From assembly GCA_024509875.1 (NCBI GenBank), contig JAMPIV010018958.1, forward strand, positions 45,052 to 109,051: a DNA stretch of 64,000 bases, written 5' to 3'. Every line of letters starts with the position of its first letter. The first letter of the stretch is position 1. Under the pieces are notes generated by a model. The model saw nothing but the letters and a program-made list of their open reading frames with translations, ran no database searches and had not been told where the DNA came from. Shown here piece by piece: positions 21,853 to 32,690 of this stretch. Both the position numbers and the translations under genes were made by a program. This DNA is from Oreohelix idahoensis. Its lineage: Eukaryota > Mollusca > Gastropoda > Stylommatophora > Oreohelicidae.

Positions 21853-22424
21853 AGAAATTATGTAGGAGTTTAATTATTGGGTATTTTATGTAATTATTAA
21901 ACCTCCTAATTTTCTAAGTGAAATGTAGCAAGTGAAACAAACTAGTTCCACCAGCTTTGTAGGAAAAGGTGCACATTGCACTGTGAAAGCTAAATTGCAC
22001 ATCCATTACAATAATGTGCGTCAATTAATCTTTAAGTACATATTCAGGACACAGGCTACCAGGGCAATATTTTAAAAGATACCCGTACATTTTAAAACAA
22101 TGTGATAAAAGATTTGTTACTTAATTAGTCAAATTTCATTCCATTGGTTTTCTTTCACTTCTTCCCATGTTATTTTTGAACGGTTGCTTTGCGGCTTCAT
22201 AGCCAATGTATCCAGATAAATTTAACTACAAAGATCCAGTGAAGGTGAAATGGAATGTAAAGAAATGAAATAACCAAAGGAGAAAAATTGCTGTCATCAG
22301 GACATTTGGCAAAAAATGACACACTATAACTTAAACTCATCATTTTTTTATGGGTCACTTGTATGTACTTACGAACAGCTCATTGAAAGCTAATATTTTA
22401 AACCACAAAGCCATGCATGGATGC
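21853..22424. other. intronic sequence, nothing recognised
   Basis: AT-rich, no domain or border seen. Confidence 0.4.
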
Positions 22425-23065
22425 ATATATCTGGAGTCATCCTTATATGATCACCAGCTAAGTACAATGGTGTAGTATACAGATGTGGAAGTGAACCTCT
22501 GTCTGTGAGGCTGATTACACCCTCTTGAAATCATGTACACACTTACCAGGATTCCCCCTGTGGTGAAACTTGTTGAGAATGCAGCATTGCACATTAATAT
22601 ATAAATTAAAAAAATAAAATGGTATGAAATCAGTTTAGTTAACATGTAAAACTGATTTCATACCGTTTTATTTTTTTAATTTATATATTTGTTTCCATAC
22701 CAGTTTTACAGCAGCCTACTCATTTATTGTTATACATTGCACACTAAGCTTGGTGGGGTCACTTCAGCCCCAGATGTAACTATTTGGCTTTGACCTGGTT
22801 GACTTCATGCAGGAGGAACTATGAAACCAGTGATAGGCAGGGGGAGCTGAGAAGTGGCTCTGCAGGATGTGACAATCCCTTGGGAGAGCACCGTATTTTA
22901 GCTCTGCATAGTTGGAGGCCTCCCTTGGGTGGTGGAGAATGCACAGTATGCCACCCACCTCTTCCTCCTAGCTTGGGACCAGATATGATGATCCTATAAA
23001 CGCAAGCCAAGTTGGAAAAACTGGAGCTCATGACTTCAACTCAACACATTTCGGAATGGCAGAAA
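22425..23065 (+). repeat. dispersed repeat A/B, copy 2, split by a snapback insertion
   Basis: Homologous to 3186-3303 plus 4176-4575 from catatatctggagt to aactcaacacatttcggaat. It contains the 141-bp insertion at 22594-22734. The nature of the parent repeat is unknown; no coding is evident. Confidence 0.75.
22585..22743. mobile_element. mini Penelope-like snapback element with 9-bp target duplication
   Basis: CATTGCACA at 22585-22593 and again at 22735-22743 flanks a 141-bp unit. The unit is two ~40-bp inverted arms (22598-22636 and 22648-22687, one mismatch by eye, 11-bp loop) followed by a one-sided tail. Arm and tail match the outer end of the large Penelope-like element: aaactgatttcataccgttt versus aaactgattcaataccgttt, and taccagttttacagcagcc versus taccagttttactgcagccc. 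Repeat copy 1 at 4240-4260 shows the site empty. It is non-autonomous. Confidence 0.8.
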
Positions 23066-23343
23066 AACCACAGGAAAAGCACGATCTACAGTGTAGATAA
23101 TACCAAGAAGTCTTCAACTTGGTATTGGCTGCAAAAGAGCAAGAAGCTCAGCAGCTATAGTTAAACAACAAAAAACCACTAAGCAATTTCTGTCAGTTCA
23201 TTTATTTTTTATTTTTAAGAAAATAATATTTACCATGTTTTAAAATCCACCATGTTATGGTGCATTTATTATTGGTTTTATGCCTTTTATCTGTGTATTA
23301 GCAAGCACTGTGCATTTTTTCTGTTTGTGATGTTTTTTGTCAG

Positions 23344-23458
23344 GCCAGATGATGAAGTGCGTGTTCGGCATCTGTCTGGCCATTCTGGATCGAGATCTCA
23401 TTCCTCCCAGGAAGGGCTCCTCTTTGTAGGCCTTCAGCATGGCATCAGATACGAAGAG
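23344..23458 (+). CDS. host gene exon C (115 nt)
   Basis: Acceptor gatgttttttgtcag (strong pyrimidine tract) and donor GAAGAG|gtaaca. The first base completes the Arg codon begun in exon B, then 38 codons follow: PDDEVRVRHLSGHSGSRSHS, then SQEGLLFVGLQHGIRYEE. It ends at phase 0, matching exon D. The other frame that would keep it open stops at TAG inside. The LLFVGLQHGIRYEE segment looks globular. The protein family is not recognised. Confidence 0.7.
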
Positions 23459-23699
23459 GTAACAAAATTTTGGTGGTTGAGGAGCATTCATTTAATTAAT
23501 TTTTGTAGCTGTATGGTTTTGAATTATTTAAAATTCAGGCGATGGAGGCATACTAAATTATTCAAAGATTAGTTAATGACGGCATATTGAATTATTAATT
23601 GTTGAGATTGCTTCATGTAGTTCCTGGGAAAGATAGGACTATTTGCTCCTCAGGCATAACATATATATTGTGACTAATGTGAGGTTGTGCATTAGGCTA

Positions 23700-24010
23700 G
23701 CTACGTCATCATGTAATAAAACTAATTGCCACAGAAACCATCACTGAAAGGGGCTGGCTGCAGTGGTGGCTCTGTGCTCCATAAGGAATGAGAAGGAAAA
23801 TGGTGTTGAAGTGCCCCATTTCGTTCCTGGGGGTCTCTGAGGAGGCTAAGAAATGTTAGTACTACTGCTCCCTCATGCTTGTTGTACAAGGGGAGTAATA
23901 TGAGGTTGTACAGCTACTGCTGCAGTTGACTCCATCGCAGGAAGCTTGCACCAGTATCCTTTGTTCTCTTGTAGTGGTGGTTTCTATGGTCATTTATTTT
24001 CATGGCGGGG
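23700..24010. repeat. family C foldback repeat, copy 2
   Basis: Ends are inverted relatives: gccacagaaaccatcactg at 23730s and tagtggtggtttctatgg near 23975. The interior also shows inverted similarity (tctctgaggaggctaagaaatgt region). No transposase. Confidence 0.45.
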
Positions 24011-24241
24011 TTGCTGGTCCCATGAAGAATTCTTCTTATTGCCTTTTAAGACATACAGTAGCCTGTCGTTTGATTACGAGTATATTGACATGGGTTCCAG
24101 TTTTTAATTTTGTGCTATTCCTGTGAAGTTGGGAGTACAAGTTTGATTCGTGATGAGAGCGAAGCCAATTTCCAGTAATCTTGCCTAGTTCAGAAAATCA
24201 TAATGTCCACAGTGAACCACTGAGTCAAAACACAAGGAAAT

Positions 24242-24293
24242 GGGGGGGGGGGGGGGGGAGAGGGGGAATCATGGGGGGGGGGGGGGGGGGGGG
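24242..24293. repeat. two long poly-G runs
   Basis: 17 G at 24242-24258 and 21 G at 24273-24293, separated by agagggggaatcat. Confidence 0.9.
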
Positions 24294-24306
24294 CTAACAT
24301 TAACTT

Positions 24307-24786
24307 ACTTAGTCGTTCCCCTTCTACCGTGAGGTGTAGAGATTTGGAAGAGAGAGCACCAGACTATTCTATCGGCTATCTTCCTCCTGGCCTGGTTCCA
24401 TTCTAGTCCTCGTTCCTTCAAAGGTTGTCTAATGTTGTCCTCCCAGCGAACTCTAAGTCGTCCTGGGGGCCTGGATCCCTGGCTCTTTGTTTCCCATGCT
24501 TGTCGTGGTAGACGATCTTCTCCCATTCTGCAGACAGTGCCAAACCATCTTAGTTGGAACTGTTCTATTTGGGTCTGCAGGGGTGGGATTTTAGGCCTTG
24601 ATGTATCGCCTGGTTGCGGACCATGTCTCTTCTTGTTACTTCAACCACCTTCCGCAGATACCTCATTTCTGAGGTTTGGATCTGGCTTTTGTGGGTTGTA
24701 GTCATTGCCCATGACTCACATCCATATGTCAAGACTGGGACATAGGTGTAGCGGTATACAGCCATCTTCGTTTTCTTACCAACCTC
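24307..24786 (-). mobile_element. 5'-truncated RTE-like LINE tail with 11-bp target duplication
   Basis: AACATTAACTT at 24296-24306 recurs at 24787-24797, bracketing a 480-bp LINE 3' end on minus with a (TAAG)n tail. Coding remnants: VPVLTYGCESWAMT and TSEMRYLRKVVEVTRRDMVR (24765-24565), then the C-terminal RLRVRWEDNIRQPLKERGLE and RKIADRIVW. Same family as 1440-2300 and 42411-42633. Confidence 0.85.
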
Positions 24787-24814
24787 AACATTAACTTCCT
24801 ATTTGAAATATTAG

Positions 24815-25235
24815 GCATAGGAAAGAATAATTATGACAAATTAAATTGGTGGCAGTGCTCAGATGTTGACCCAGTGTTTGCTTTTGTTGCACAGGGAATT
24901 AGAAGAACTGATATGGAGGTTTCATTCTTAGAAAAAGGTATAAAATAATATGTTCTGCTGAGGGAAAAAAGATTGATCAGAAATATTAGAAATTGATAAA
25001 GAGAACATTTATGATAGATTAGATCTGTGGCAGATGTTTGACATAGTGTTTGCTTTTGTTGTACAGGAAACTAGAAAAATTTGTATGGAGGTTTTGTTCT
25101 TAGAAAAGATATAAAACTAACATTTTCTGCTGAGAGTGAAAAGATTGATCAGAAATATTAGACATTGAAAAAGGTAACAGTTTTGAAAGAGTAGATCTAT
25201 GGCAGATGTTTGATATACCTTATGAAGATGCCAAG
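24815..25235 (+). repeat. tandem repeat with ~180-bp unit, two copies
   Basis: Two adjacent units share ggcag...gtttgcttttgttg, then acagg-aa-tagaa, then gaggttt-gttcttagaaaa and gattgatcagaaatattaga. A third unit lies at 26400-26580 and a trace follows the 79-bp array at 27640-27700. This suggests one old array that later insertions split. Confidence 0.7.
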
Positions 25236-25289
25236 AGTTTAATCAGAAAGAGATAAATAAATAAAGAGGGAAATCCGAGGCCTGTAAAT

Positions 25290-25490
25290 AGTAAATAAAT
25301 ATTACACACATAAAGGTAAGTTTCAGCCACTCGTGAGAAATAAAGAAGTAGAAATCTGGACTACAGAAAAACTACAGAAGTGAGAGGCTTACTGGAGAAT
25401 CGAACCCAGGATCTTCCAAATGGCACCACCGCCTAGCTACGGAAGCAAATCACACTATCCTCCCTGCCAACTAGGCTCCACAAAACATAG
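25290..25490 (-). mobile_element. tRNA-derived SINE, minus copy
   Basis: On minus a B box GGGTTCGATTCTCC (about 25395-25408) lies ~60 bases after an A-box-like GTTGGCAGGGAGG; the body continues agtaagcctctcacttctgt. A second copy in the opposite direction lies at 25725-25845. Confidence 0.6.
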
Positions 25491-25618
25491 TGCTTCGTGG
25501 ACAGGGGTCATTAGCGCGATTTTCAACACGTAACACCGGACATATGCCTAACGGCAGTCCAAACTAATTAATGACGCAATCACTTCTCTGGTTCCCCTAT
25601 TATACAATATATGTCATA

Positions 25619-25712
25619 TTACACAAGACAAAGACCTATTATCTGTTCTGTACTGTTCTCATTCTTCTATCATTTATTAGACACAGTATTAAGGTCTTTG
25701 TCTTATGTAATC
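25619..25712. repeat. short inverted repeat between the two SINE copies
   Basis: attacacaagacaaagacct at about 25619-25638 pairs with aggtctttgtcttatgtaat at about 25692-25711, with one mismatch, around a ~50-bp loop. Confidence 0.6.
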
Positions 25713-25724
25713 TGACCTATTCTC

Positions 25725-25845
25725 CGGCTCGATTCTCCAGTAAGCCTCTCACTTCTGTTGTTTTTCTGCTGTCTGGTTTTCTACTTCTTTATTTCTCACA
25801 AGTGCCTGAAACATACCTTTGTGTTTATATTATTTATTTACTCAG
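25725..25845 (+). mobile_element. tRNA-derived SINE, plus copy, truncated
   Basis: ctcgattctccagtaagcct and tttctacttctttatttctc match the minus copy. The head upstream of the B box is not preserved. Confidence 0.55.
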
Positions 25846-26008
25846 ATACAGAAACAGATACAGAAACAGAAACAAGTGGGAAACACAGCATCCAGGCCAC
25901 CAGAAGAATGATGCATATTACCAGCTTAACAGTAGTGAAGAAGTGGTTACCTTCAGATTGCACAGGCCACAACAGATTGAAATAGAACCTATTCAACAAG
26001 CAAAAGAT

Positions 26009-26249
26009 AGGAACTACCAATGAGTGTAGCTGTGGCACCAATAAAATGACCTCTGTAGGAACTACCAATGAGTGTAGCTGTGGCACCACTAAAATGACCT
26101 CTGTAGGAACTACCAATGAGTGTAGCTGTGGCACCAATAAAATGACCTCTGTAGGAACTACCAATGAGTGTAGCTGTGGCACCAATAAAATGACCTCTGT
26201 AGGAACTACCAATGAGTGTAGCTGTGGCACCAATAAAATGACCTCTGAA
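26009..26249 (+). repeat. 48-bp minisatellite, five copies
   Basis: Exact period of 48 (starts 26009, 26057, 26105, 26153, 26201), almost no divergence; the only change I see is cactaa for caataa in copy 2. On plus it reads as a 16-residue repeat, MTSVGTTNECSCGTNK; on minus it is open as well. Because 48 is a multiple of three, openness in several frames is expected and does not prove a gene. Confidence 0.9.
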
Positions 26250-26399
26250 CATCTGCTGCACAAGCACCCAACTTGTAAAGAAAGTGACAGCACATATGGT
26301 CATCACCAGTACCCTTCCTGGACAAACTCTATGGAGATAACAACAACTTCAGGCTGACCACTCCTTTTTAAAACTTATTCGAGCCGATGTCTGAAAGTG

Positions 26400-26580
26400 T
26401 ACAAAGAAGAAAAAGATATAGTGTATACTTTAATTGTACAGGAAATGAGAAGAAATGATATAGAAACTTTCTTCTTAGAAAAAGTATAACAATAATGTGT
26501 TCATTTAGAAAAGAAGAAGATCTGAAATATTAGTCATTGGGAAGGAGAATGATTATGAAAGTTTAGATTTGTGGTTGATA
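26400..26580 (+). repeat. third unit of the ~180-bp tandem repeat
   Basis: tttaattgtacaggaaatga, ttcttcttagaaaaagtata and gatctgaaatattag align with the units at 24815-25235. Confidence 0.6.
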
Positions 26581-26785
26581 GCATTACCAGGTAGTCCTTG
26601 TTCTGGAATCCCCAGGGTAAGAGAGGTAGAGGAAGACCAAAAAACACATGGAGAATTGAGCTGGAAACAGAGGTGAAAATGATGAGGAGAACGTGGAAAG
26701 AACTTGATGATGGCACGTGACAGGAGGACTTGGCATGTGTTTGTTGAAGAACTATTCTCCTTGGGGAGCTAAAAGATGAAAGAAG
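26580..26785 (+). mobile_element. LINE 3'-end fragment
   Basis: Plus text contains QGKRGRGRPKNTWRIELE and RTWKELD, then a frame change and RTWHVFVEE-like words: the classic 'GKRxRGRPxxTW' C-terminal end of RTE-like LINEs. Same family as 7253-7345 and 32536-32690. Confidence 0.65.
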
Positions 26786-27640
26786 ATGATTTATGGCAGT
26801 ACTCAGATTTTTACTTGGCATTTACTTTGGTAGTAGCAAGACGGAAGTTAGCAGAAATAATAAGGAGATTTATGGCAGTACTCAGATTTTAACTTGACAT
26901 TTACTTTGGTAGTAGCAAGACAGAAGTTAGCAGAAATAATAAGGAGATTTATGGCAATACTCAGATTTTTACTTGGCATTTACTTTGGTAGTAGCAAGAA
27001 AGAAGTTAGCAGAAATAAGAAGGAGATTTATGGCAATACTCAGATCTTTACTTGGCATTTACTTTGGTAGTAGCAAGATAGAAGTTAACAGAAATAATAA
27101 GAAGATTTATGGCAGTACTCAGATTTTTACTTGGCATTTACTTTGGTAGTAGCAAGACAGAAGTTAGCAGAAATAATAAGGAGATTTATGGCAGATTTTT
27201 ACTTGGCATTTACTTTGGTAGTAGCAAGACAGAAGTTAGCAGAAATAATAAGAAGATTTATGGCAGTACTCAGATTTTTACTTGGCATTTACTTTGGTAG
27301 TAGCAAGACAGAAGTTAGCAGAAATAATAAGGAGATTTATGGCAGTACTCAGATTTTTACTTGGCACTTACTTTGGTAGTAGCAAGACAGAAGTTAGCAG
27401 AAATAATAAGGAGATTTATGGCAGTACTCAGATTTTTACTTGGCATTTACTTTGGTAGTAGCAAGACAGAAGTTAGCAGAAATAATGAGATTTATGGCAG
27501 TACTCAGATTTTTACTTGGCATTTACTTTGGTAGTAGCAAGACAGAAGTTAGCAGAAATAATGAGATTTATGGCAGTACTCAGATTTTTACTTGGCATTT
27601 ACTTTGGTAGTAGCAAGACAGAAGTTAGCAGAAATAATAA
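26786..27640 (+). repeat. 79-bp tandem array (about 11 copies)
   Basis: Unit: gatttatggcagtactcaga, then tttttacttggcatttactt, tggtagtagcaagacagaag and ttagcagaaataataagga. One copy near 27190 lacks cagtactca; the last copies lack six bases (aataatgag). The unit aligns with the first half of the ~180-bp repeat (ggcagtgctcagatgttgac...), so the array is a local amplification of half that unit. Open frames across it (27109-27379) are by-products. Confidence 0.88.
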
Positions 27641-27832
27641 GGTTGTTTCATTCTTGGAAAATATATAATAAAATGTTCATTTGGTTGGGAGGAAATATCT
27701 TAATTTTTTTCCATCAATACTGTTAATTACATAAGTTAAAATTCCTTAGGGGACAGTTGTGAATGTGGTTCTTTATAATTTTGATGCATTATCATCTTTG
27801 TTACAACATTAAACAATTTATATTGTCTACAG

Positions 27833-27914
27833 GAGGTGTCATATAGTAGATTCCTCATTCCCTCTCACAGGAAAAATGTAAAAAGGGGAGACACTGAGCA
27901 CCAAATGTCTAGCA
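27833..27914 (+). CDS. host gene exon D (82 nt)
   Basis: Acceptor tttatattgtctacag and consensus donor AGCA|gtaagt. It begins at phase 0 as exon C requires: EVSYSRFLIPSHRKNVKR, then GDTEHQMSS. It ends with one base (A) that exon E completes to Ser. It is basic and polar. No family recognised. The following intron of about 26.5 kb holds most of the nested elements described here. Confidence 0.68.
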
Positions 27915-28643
27915 GTAAGTGGTTTTTTACCCTTCCTTTCTTACTTTGGATAAAATACTTTATTGACATTTGCTGTCAAGTCCCTTTGAAGACTGCATAC
28001 ATCTTAGCTTCCTACCCACTTCTTTCTTATTCACAAACCCTCTGTCCATCTTTTTCTCTTTGTGCATTCAGATTTCCATTTCAGCTTCATATTTAAACTT
28101 GCTATTTTTGGAGTGGCATAAATGTATCAAAAGGTTTGTTTTTATATTTTTAAAAACGTTATTTGCTAGAAAATTGTTTGCTTTGATTTTTGCATCTGCT
28201 TAGTGTGTCCTTTTTATTTTTTTTGGTTTAATTTTTAAAATTCCATGGTACAATGCATTCTTCACATTAGCGTGTGTTTTTTTTTTTTTTTCAAATGTGT
28301 TTAAAATATATCTTGATTTGAAAAACAGGATTATATAAATTGTTAATTATTGTATTTCTTTACATTTTATCTGAAAGGACCTTCAGAGATATTTAGGACA
28401 GCTTTACACATGCTGTGTATGTATACGAGTGCTGTTTTCTAATAATATTAAGTTATTTGTGATAACTAGCATATCAGCTATCAATGGCATATCTAATCCA
28501 AGTTTTGCTTTACAATCTGCTAGAGAAAATTTACACGTATGCTCCATTATCTACCATCTATAGTCATAGAAAAAGCATAGTTAATCATAATGCTGCATTT
28601 ATGCTCTACATTCATTAGTTTCTAACAAAGTGTTGTAACATGA
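27915..28643. other. intronic sequence, nothing recognised
   Basis: T-rich with a long T run at 28276-28291. Confidence 0.4.
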
Positions 28644-28950
28644 GAGAAGTGTCCCCACGTTGGATCTGTCCTGGGCTCACATAATTTACAAGAACATTTT
28701 CTTTCATTAATCACAGACTATCAGCTTAAGCACTATACAAACAATACTAAACTATCACTGATTTTTATCATAATCCACGAAACAGACTATCAAGGATAGT
28801 TTTTATGGTATTGTGTAGCTTTATTACTATTGTGATATTTTTTCCTCTTATCTCAAAGGCAGTTCATTTCTGCTTCCATTGCTTGTGTCTCTTTGTGAGG
28901 AGCACTAATTCATATGTCCAGGGGCTAATCTGATGTGGGGACACTTTTAA
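28644..28950. mobile_element. possible TIR element (~300 bp)
   Basis: Left end agaagtgtccccacgttgga and right end, inverted, aaaagtgtccccacatcaga; similarity continues into gatctgtcctggg / gattagcccctgg. No coding and the target duplication is not clear. Confidence 0.5.
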
Positions 28951-30597
28951 TGTGTTAAAAAATAATGAGTAATGTAGCTTCCTTGACTACTTTCAAAGCA
29001 ACATAAACAGTCCACTCAAGAAAGAAAGTTGTACTCAGTATTTCTGTTTTGTAAGAATGTTGTGAGTCATAGCAGCCCTCGTCTGTACTTTATCCATGTT
29101 GTCTATGTTTTCAATCTTGACACATTTACTGCATAAACGTGCTTGAATAATTTTAGGTATCACAAAGTGATTTTTCATTTTGGTGGTAGAATGTCTTTGT
29201 TTATACATCTTAATGGATCTCTTCAAACCATGAAATTTTCTTTTTAAATTTTTTTAATCGGACATCAAACAACCGAGTTACGGCATTTTAAAATTTTGGG
29301 GACTTACAAATTTTTCCGAACATCTTCGCACCGAACAAATTGCCCAACTTTGTACAATCATAACTGCAGTCAACAAACTCTCACCAAGTCAATAATGCTT
29401 TTTTAACAATGTCATACAAGTCCTTATTGCAGAAAAGAAACGTGGGAAGTACAACAAATCAATTTAATGAATTATGGTTCATCAAATTTGATAAAATACA
29501 ATTTCACGTCTCATTTTTGTGCTCGCAAAGTGCAAATATGAATTTTTATGCACTCATAAATCAAAAATTACACATACGAAAGCCAAAATGAATGAAAATG
29601 CAAAAACAGCTGGTGCTTTACAAAAAGTTATTTTTTTACAACCTTATTTAAGATTTGCGAGTATCAGGAAAGCGTTTACAGTGATTTAAATGTTATAAAA
29701 TCTGGTGACAATATGCTTGTTCTTGTAATGCCAAACTCACAAAACTGACTACCACACATTCTCAAGATATGAAACCAAAAAAAAAAGTGTGTGGAAATAA
29801 TCTTTAGCTTCCCTTCGAGAAGTCTTTATAATTATAAACTCAAACGAATGGGCCGGTTTTTAGATATTAAATTAATAAAAAGATTACTTATTTTATGAAT
29901 TTCCTCAAATGATGACGCTGTTTTCAAAAGTCTGTCACTCCGTCAAAACTAATTTCAAACAAATAAAATGCAACAAAAATAGAACACAGAACAAAGTTAT
30001 AATACACAAAAGAATTTTAGCGCTGTCTTTATCCAGAACGAGTGGGTAATGATTTATATTTTACTGATTTTACACACACATCAGCTGATTTTTCCCGCCA
30101 AAACCCTCAGTAGTTTTTTACGGTGCATATGAAAATTTTATACCAGGTGTCAGAATTCCGGTCACCGAAACTAAAAGATCGCTCGGGTATAAGGCACAAA
30201 CAGCCGTGCGTGAAATACTGAATACTATAAAACTGCATTATGTGAAAATGGATCAAAGGCTACATTTGAAGTTCAGAAGAAAAATCTCACGAAATTATAA
30301 ATTTCGTCATAAATCATAAATATTGCAACTATAGAACTGAAAACTTCTATATTTATGTAATTCGAGGTGTACAATTCAGATTGATGGTTATTTTCTTGAT
30401 TGCAACAACCTTTACTGCTCAAAATTTGATTTTTAAGAACAGTTTTACATGGATTATGTCATTTCTATCTTTTATGTTTGTAATTGTAAAATAAACTCAA
30501 AACCTGTAGAGGCTTCTAGGAAAGCTTCAACTTCATAGTAGCATACTGATTTTTAACATCAGAGAATGATGGGAGGAAATAATGTGATATATAAACT
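28951..30597. other. intronic sequence, nothing recognised
   Basis: AT-rich, short ORFs only (29035-29226, 29409-29591), no motif. Confidence 0.4.
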
Positions 30598-30738
30598 TTA
30601 CACAACAAGACGAACTAGCTCCCATGTTGCATTTTCCGAGTCCCTCAGAAGATAGAACTGTGCCAATAGTCTGTTTGTCACAGTAGAAAGTGGTGGCAGA
30701 GCTGTTCCCATCATTGAAAAATATGCTCGCAATGTCCC
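30598..30738 (-). other. possible terminal exon on minus (unsupported)
   Basis: On minus a good acceptor (ttttctcaattatttcag) precedes 47 open codons, GTLRAYFSMMGTALPPLSTV and TNRLLAQFYLLRDSENATWE, then a stop. A second frame is open too, so the evidence is weak. It may be an exon, an exapted repeat, or chance. Confidence 0.25.
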
Positions 30739-32535
30739 CTGAAATAATTGAGAAAAAAAAAAGTTAATTAAGTGAGAGAGGCAATTGTTTTTTTTTTTTA
30801 GAAATGTTCACAAATGTGTAGCAGGCTAAATTCTAAACATGACCTTTGACATCCATAACTAGAATTAGATCTATCGAAAGGAGGTCAGCGACTTCAAAAG
30901 CTGTTAGACCTTAAATCTGATACTGAATGTTTAGAAAATGGTGATGGTCCGATAAAACAATCCAATAGGTACATTAATAACAATACCCCAACCCCAAAAT
31001 TGCTTTAAAAAAATTAAAAACTTTCTGTCTAAATGTGTGAATTGAGCAGTCACATTTGGCTGTTCTTCTACTAATACATCCCCCCTCCGTCACTTGCCAT
31101 TGTTATATTACAAATAAACAAAATAGATCTGAAATGAATAGAAATAAAACAAAGTTCAAAACTTACTCAGAACACAAATTGGGTCGACTTCCATTGGTGA
31201 AACTTTCAATTCAGCACCTGAGTCATTTCATGCTGTATCCCGTACAGCCGGCCCATCATGTTCGGGATTGTCAGATGGAACAGCCAACATTGTGTTTCCA
31301 CGCCGAGATGTGTTGGAGGTGTTCTCTTTTAACGTTCGCTCGCTCTTTCCTCAAATAACTCTGATGTTTAAAACTTTGATAAGATTTTAGCAGAGTGGTT
31401 GCTCATTCATTTAGTGTAACACAAGTGTAGGTAGGCCTCCGAGATGTGTATTAAAATCCAAACGTTCTCATTCACTTTGAATTTACTATATCTTCCTATA
31501 AGAAATCTGTGCCTTGTGTTACATGTGCGTAAACCTCAGCTTCTGCTCTTCACATTGGTGAAAACTGTATGAATGTAGCATGTTTGAGGACCTAGCGCCA
31601 CCGCTTTGGATGAGGTGGGGTCCTTTCAGGGAATTTCACTCTCTTGAGCGCCGGTCAGCCAGCGTACGGCAAGATGGTTTTAATAGTGTTTATTTTGTTG
31701 TCTCGCTCAATTTCAATGACACGCAGACAGTTACAATTGACATATTATGAAAGAAGAGGGACCGAAGACACAGCAAACGAGATGAATGCAGTCAGCGACC
31801 CATAGCTTGACTGCTTGTGCCAGGGTCAGCGAACCAGAGCTGACCAAGACCCTACTCCACCTCCAAGTGGTGGTCCTGGAAACAGACTGCAGTCTGGCCA
31901 AGAGAGTAGGGATCGAAAAGGGAAGGCAAACCCTGTCCCAAAAATGCCATGCTGAAATCGGATGTGTCGGGCCGAAAGGCGCAAATATTGCAGCTTCGCT
32001 GTACACTGCGACACAACATAACCAATGTCCTTTTCAGGACGAATGCAGAAGAAGAATGAAAGAAGAACGATCAAGGAATCAGAAGATATAATTTTCATTT
32101 AGAAAAGGCAGATTAATTACTAGGCAGAGCGAGGTTGAAAAGGGCCCAAATTGAGCCTCGCTTGCCCGTCACATAATTTTTCGACTGCGGCAAGGCGGTA
32201 CTTTGTGAAACCTAATAATTTATTTTACATGGTGGGGTTACTACTCTCATGCATAGTTTCACATATCGTTGCCTCTTATAAGGGAGCATTGTTTATATTT
32301 TTCTTCCTCCTCCTATCCTTGAAGTCCCCCAAAATTCATACTTGGTCAGATGTGGTCTGGTTAAATGAAGTTATGAATTATGCTAAGTGAACCTGCTGAA
32401 GAGCGTTAAAAAAAAATAATCAAGATTTGTGGAAGGGTATGACACCCTACATCTTGAAGCACCTGCCTGACTTGAATTATGAAGAAAGAACACAAATTTA
32501 GATCTTTCCCATATTTCATTCATCACCTTTCACCC
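30739..32535. other. unassigned sequence with scattered ORFs
   Basis: Plus ORFs 31056-31358 and 31786-32091 (about 100 codons each) have no recognised domain. The composition around 31560-32110 is less AT-rich than its surroundings, which suggests an inserted element, and near 32430-32500 text like MTPYILKHLPDLNYEER resembles a LINE tail. Confidence 0.35.
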
Positions 32536-32690
32536 TTCTGCTCCCCAAGGAGCCTTCAGCAAACTCATGCCAAGTCTTCCTGTCCTGTGCCATCAACTCA
32601 AGGTCTTTCCATGTCTTCCTCATTCCTTTCATATCAGTCTCCAATTCTCTTCTCCGTTTGTTGTTTGGTCTCCATCTACTTTTTATAATG
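32536..32690 (-). mobile_element. LINE 3'-end fragment
   Basis: gctccccaaggagccttcag and tgccaagtcttcctgtcctg match 7256-7336 and the inverse of 26690-26775. Confidence 0.6.

Noticed and set aside
25386..25490. A tRNA gene on minus
   Set aside because: A and B boxes are present but the acceptor stem does not pair and a conserved SINE body follows.
25838..26306. Minus-strand repeat proteins of 105-151 aa
   Set aside because: They are mirror frames of the 48-bp minisatellite; any tandem repeat with a period divisible by three stays open in several frames.
26009..27640. CRISPR-like array
   Set aside because: Copies are contiguous with no unique spacers and the genome is eukaryotic; these are minisatellites.
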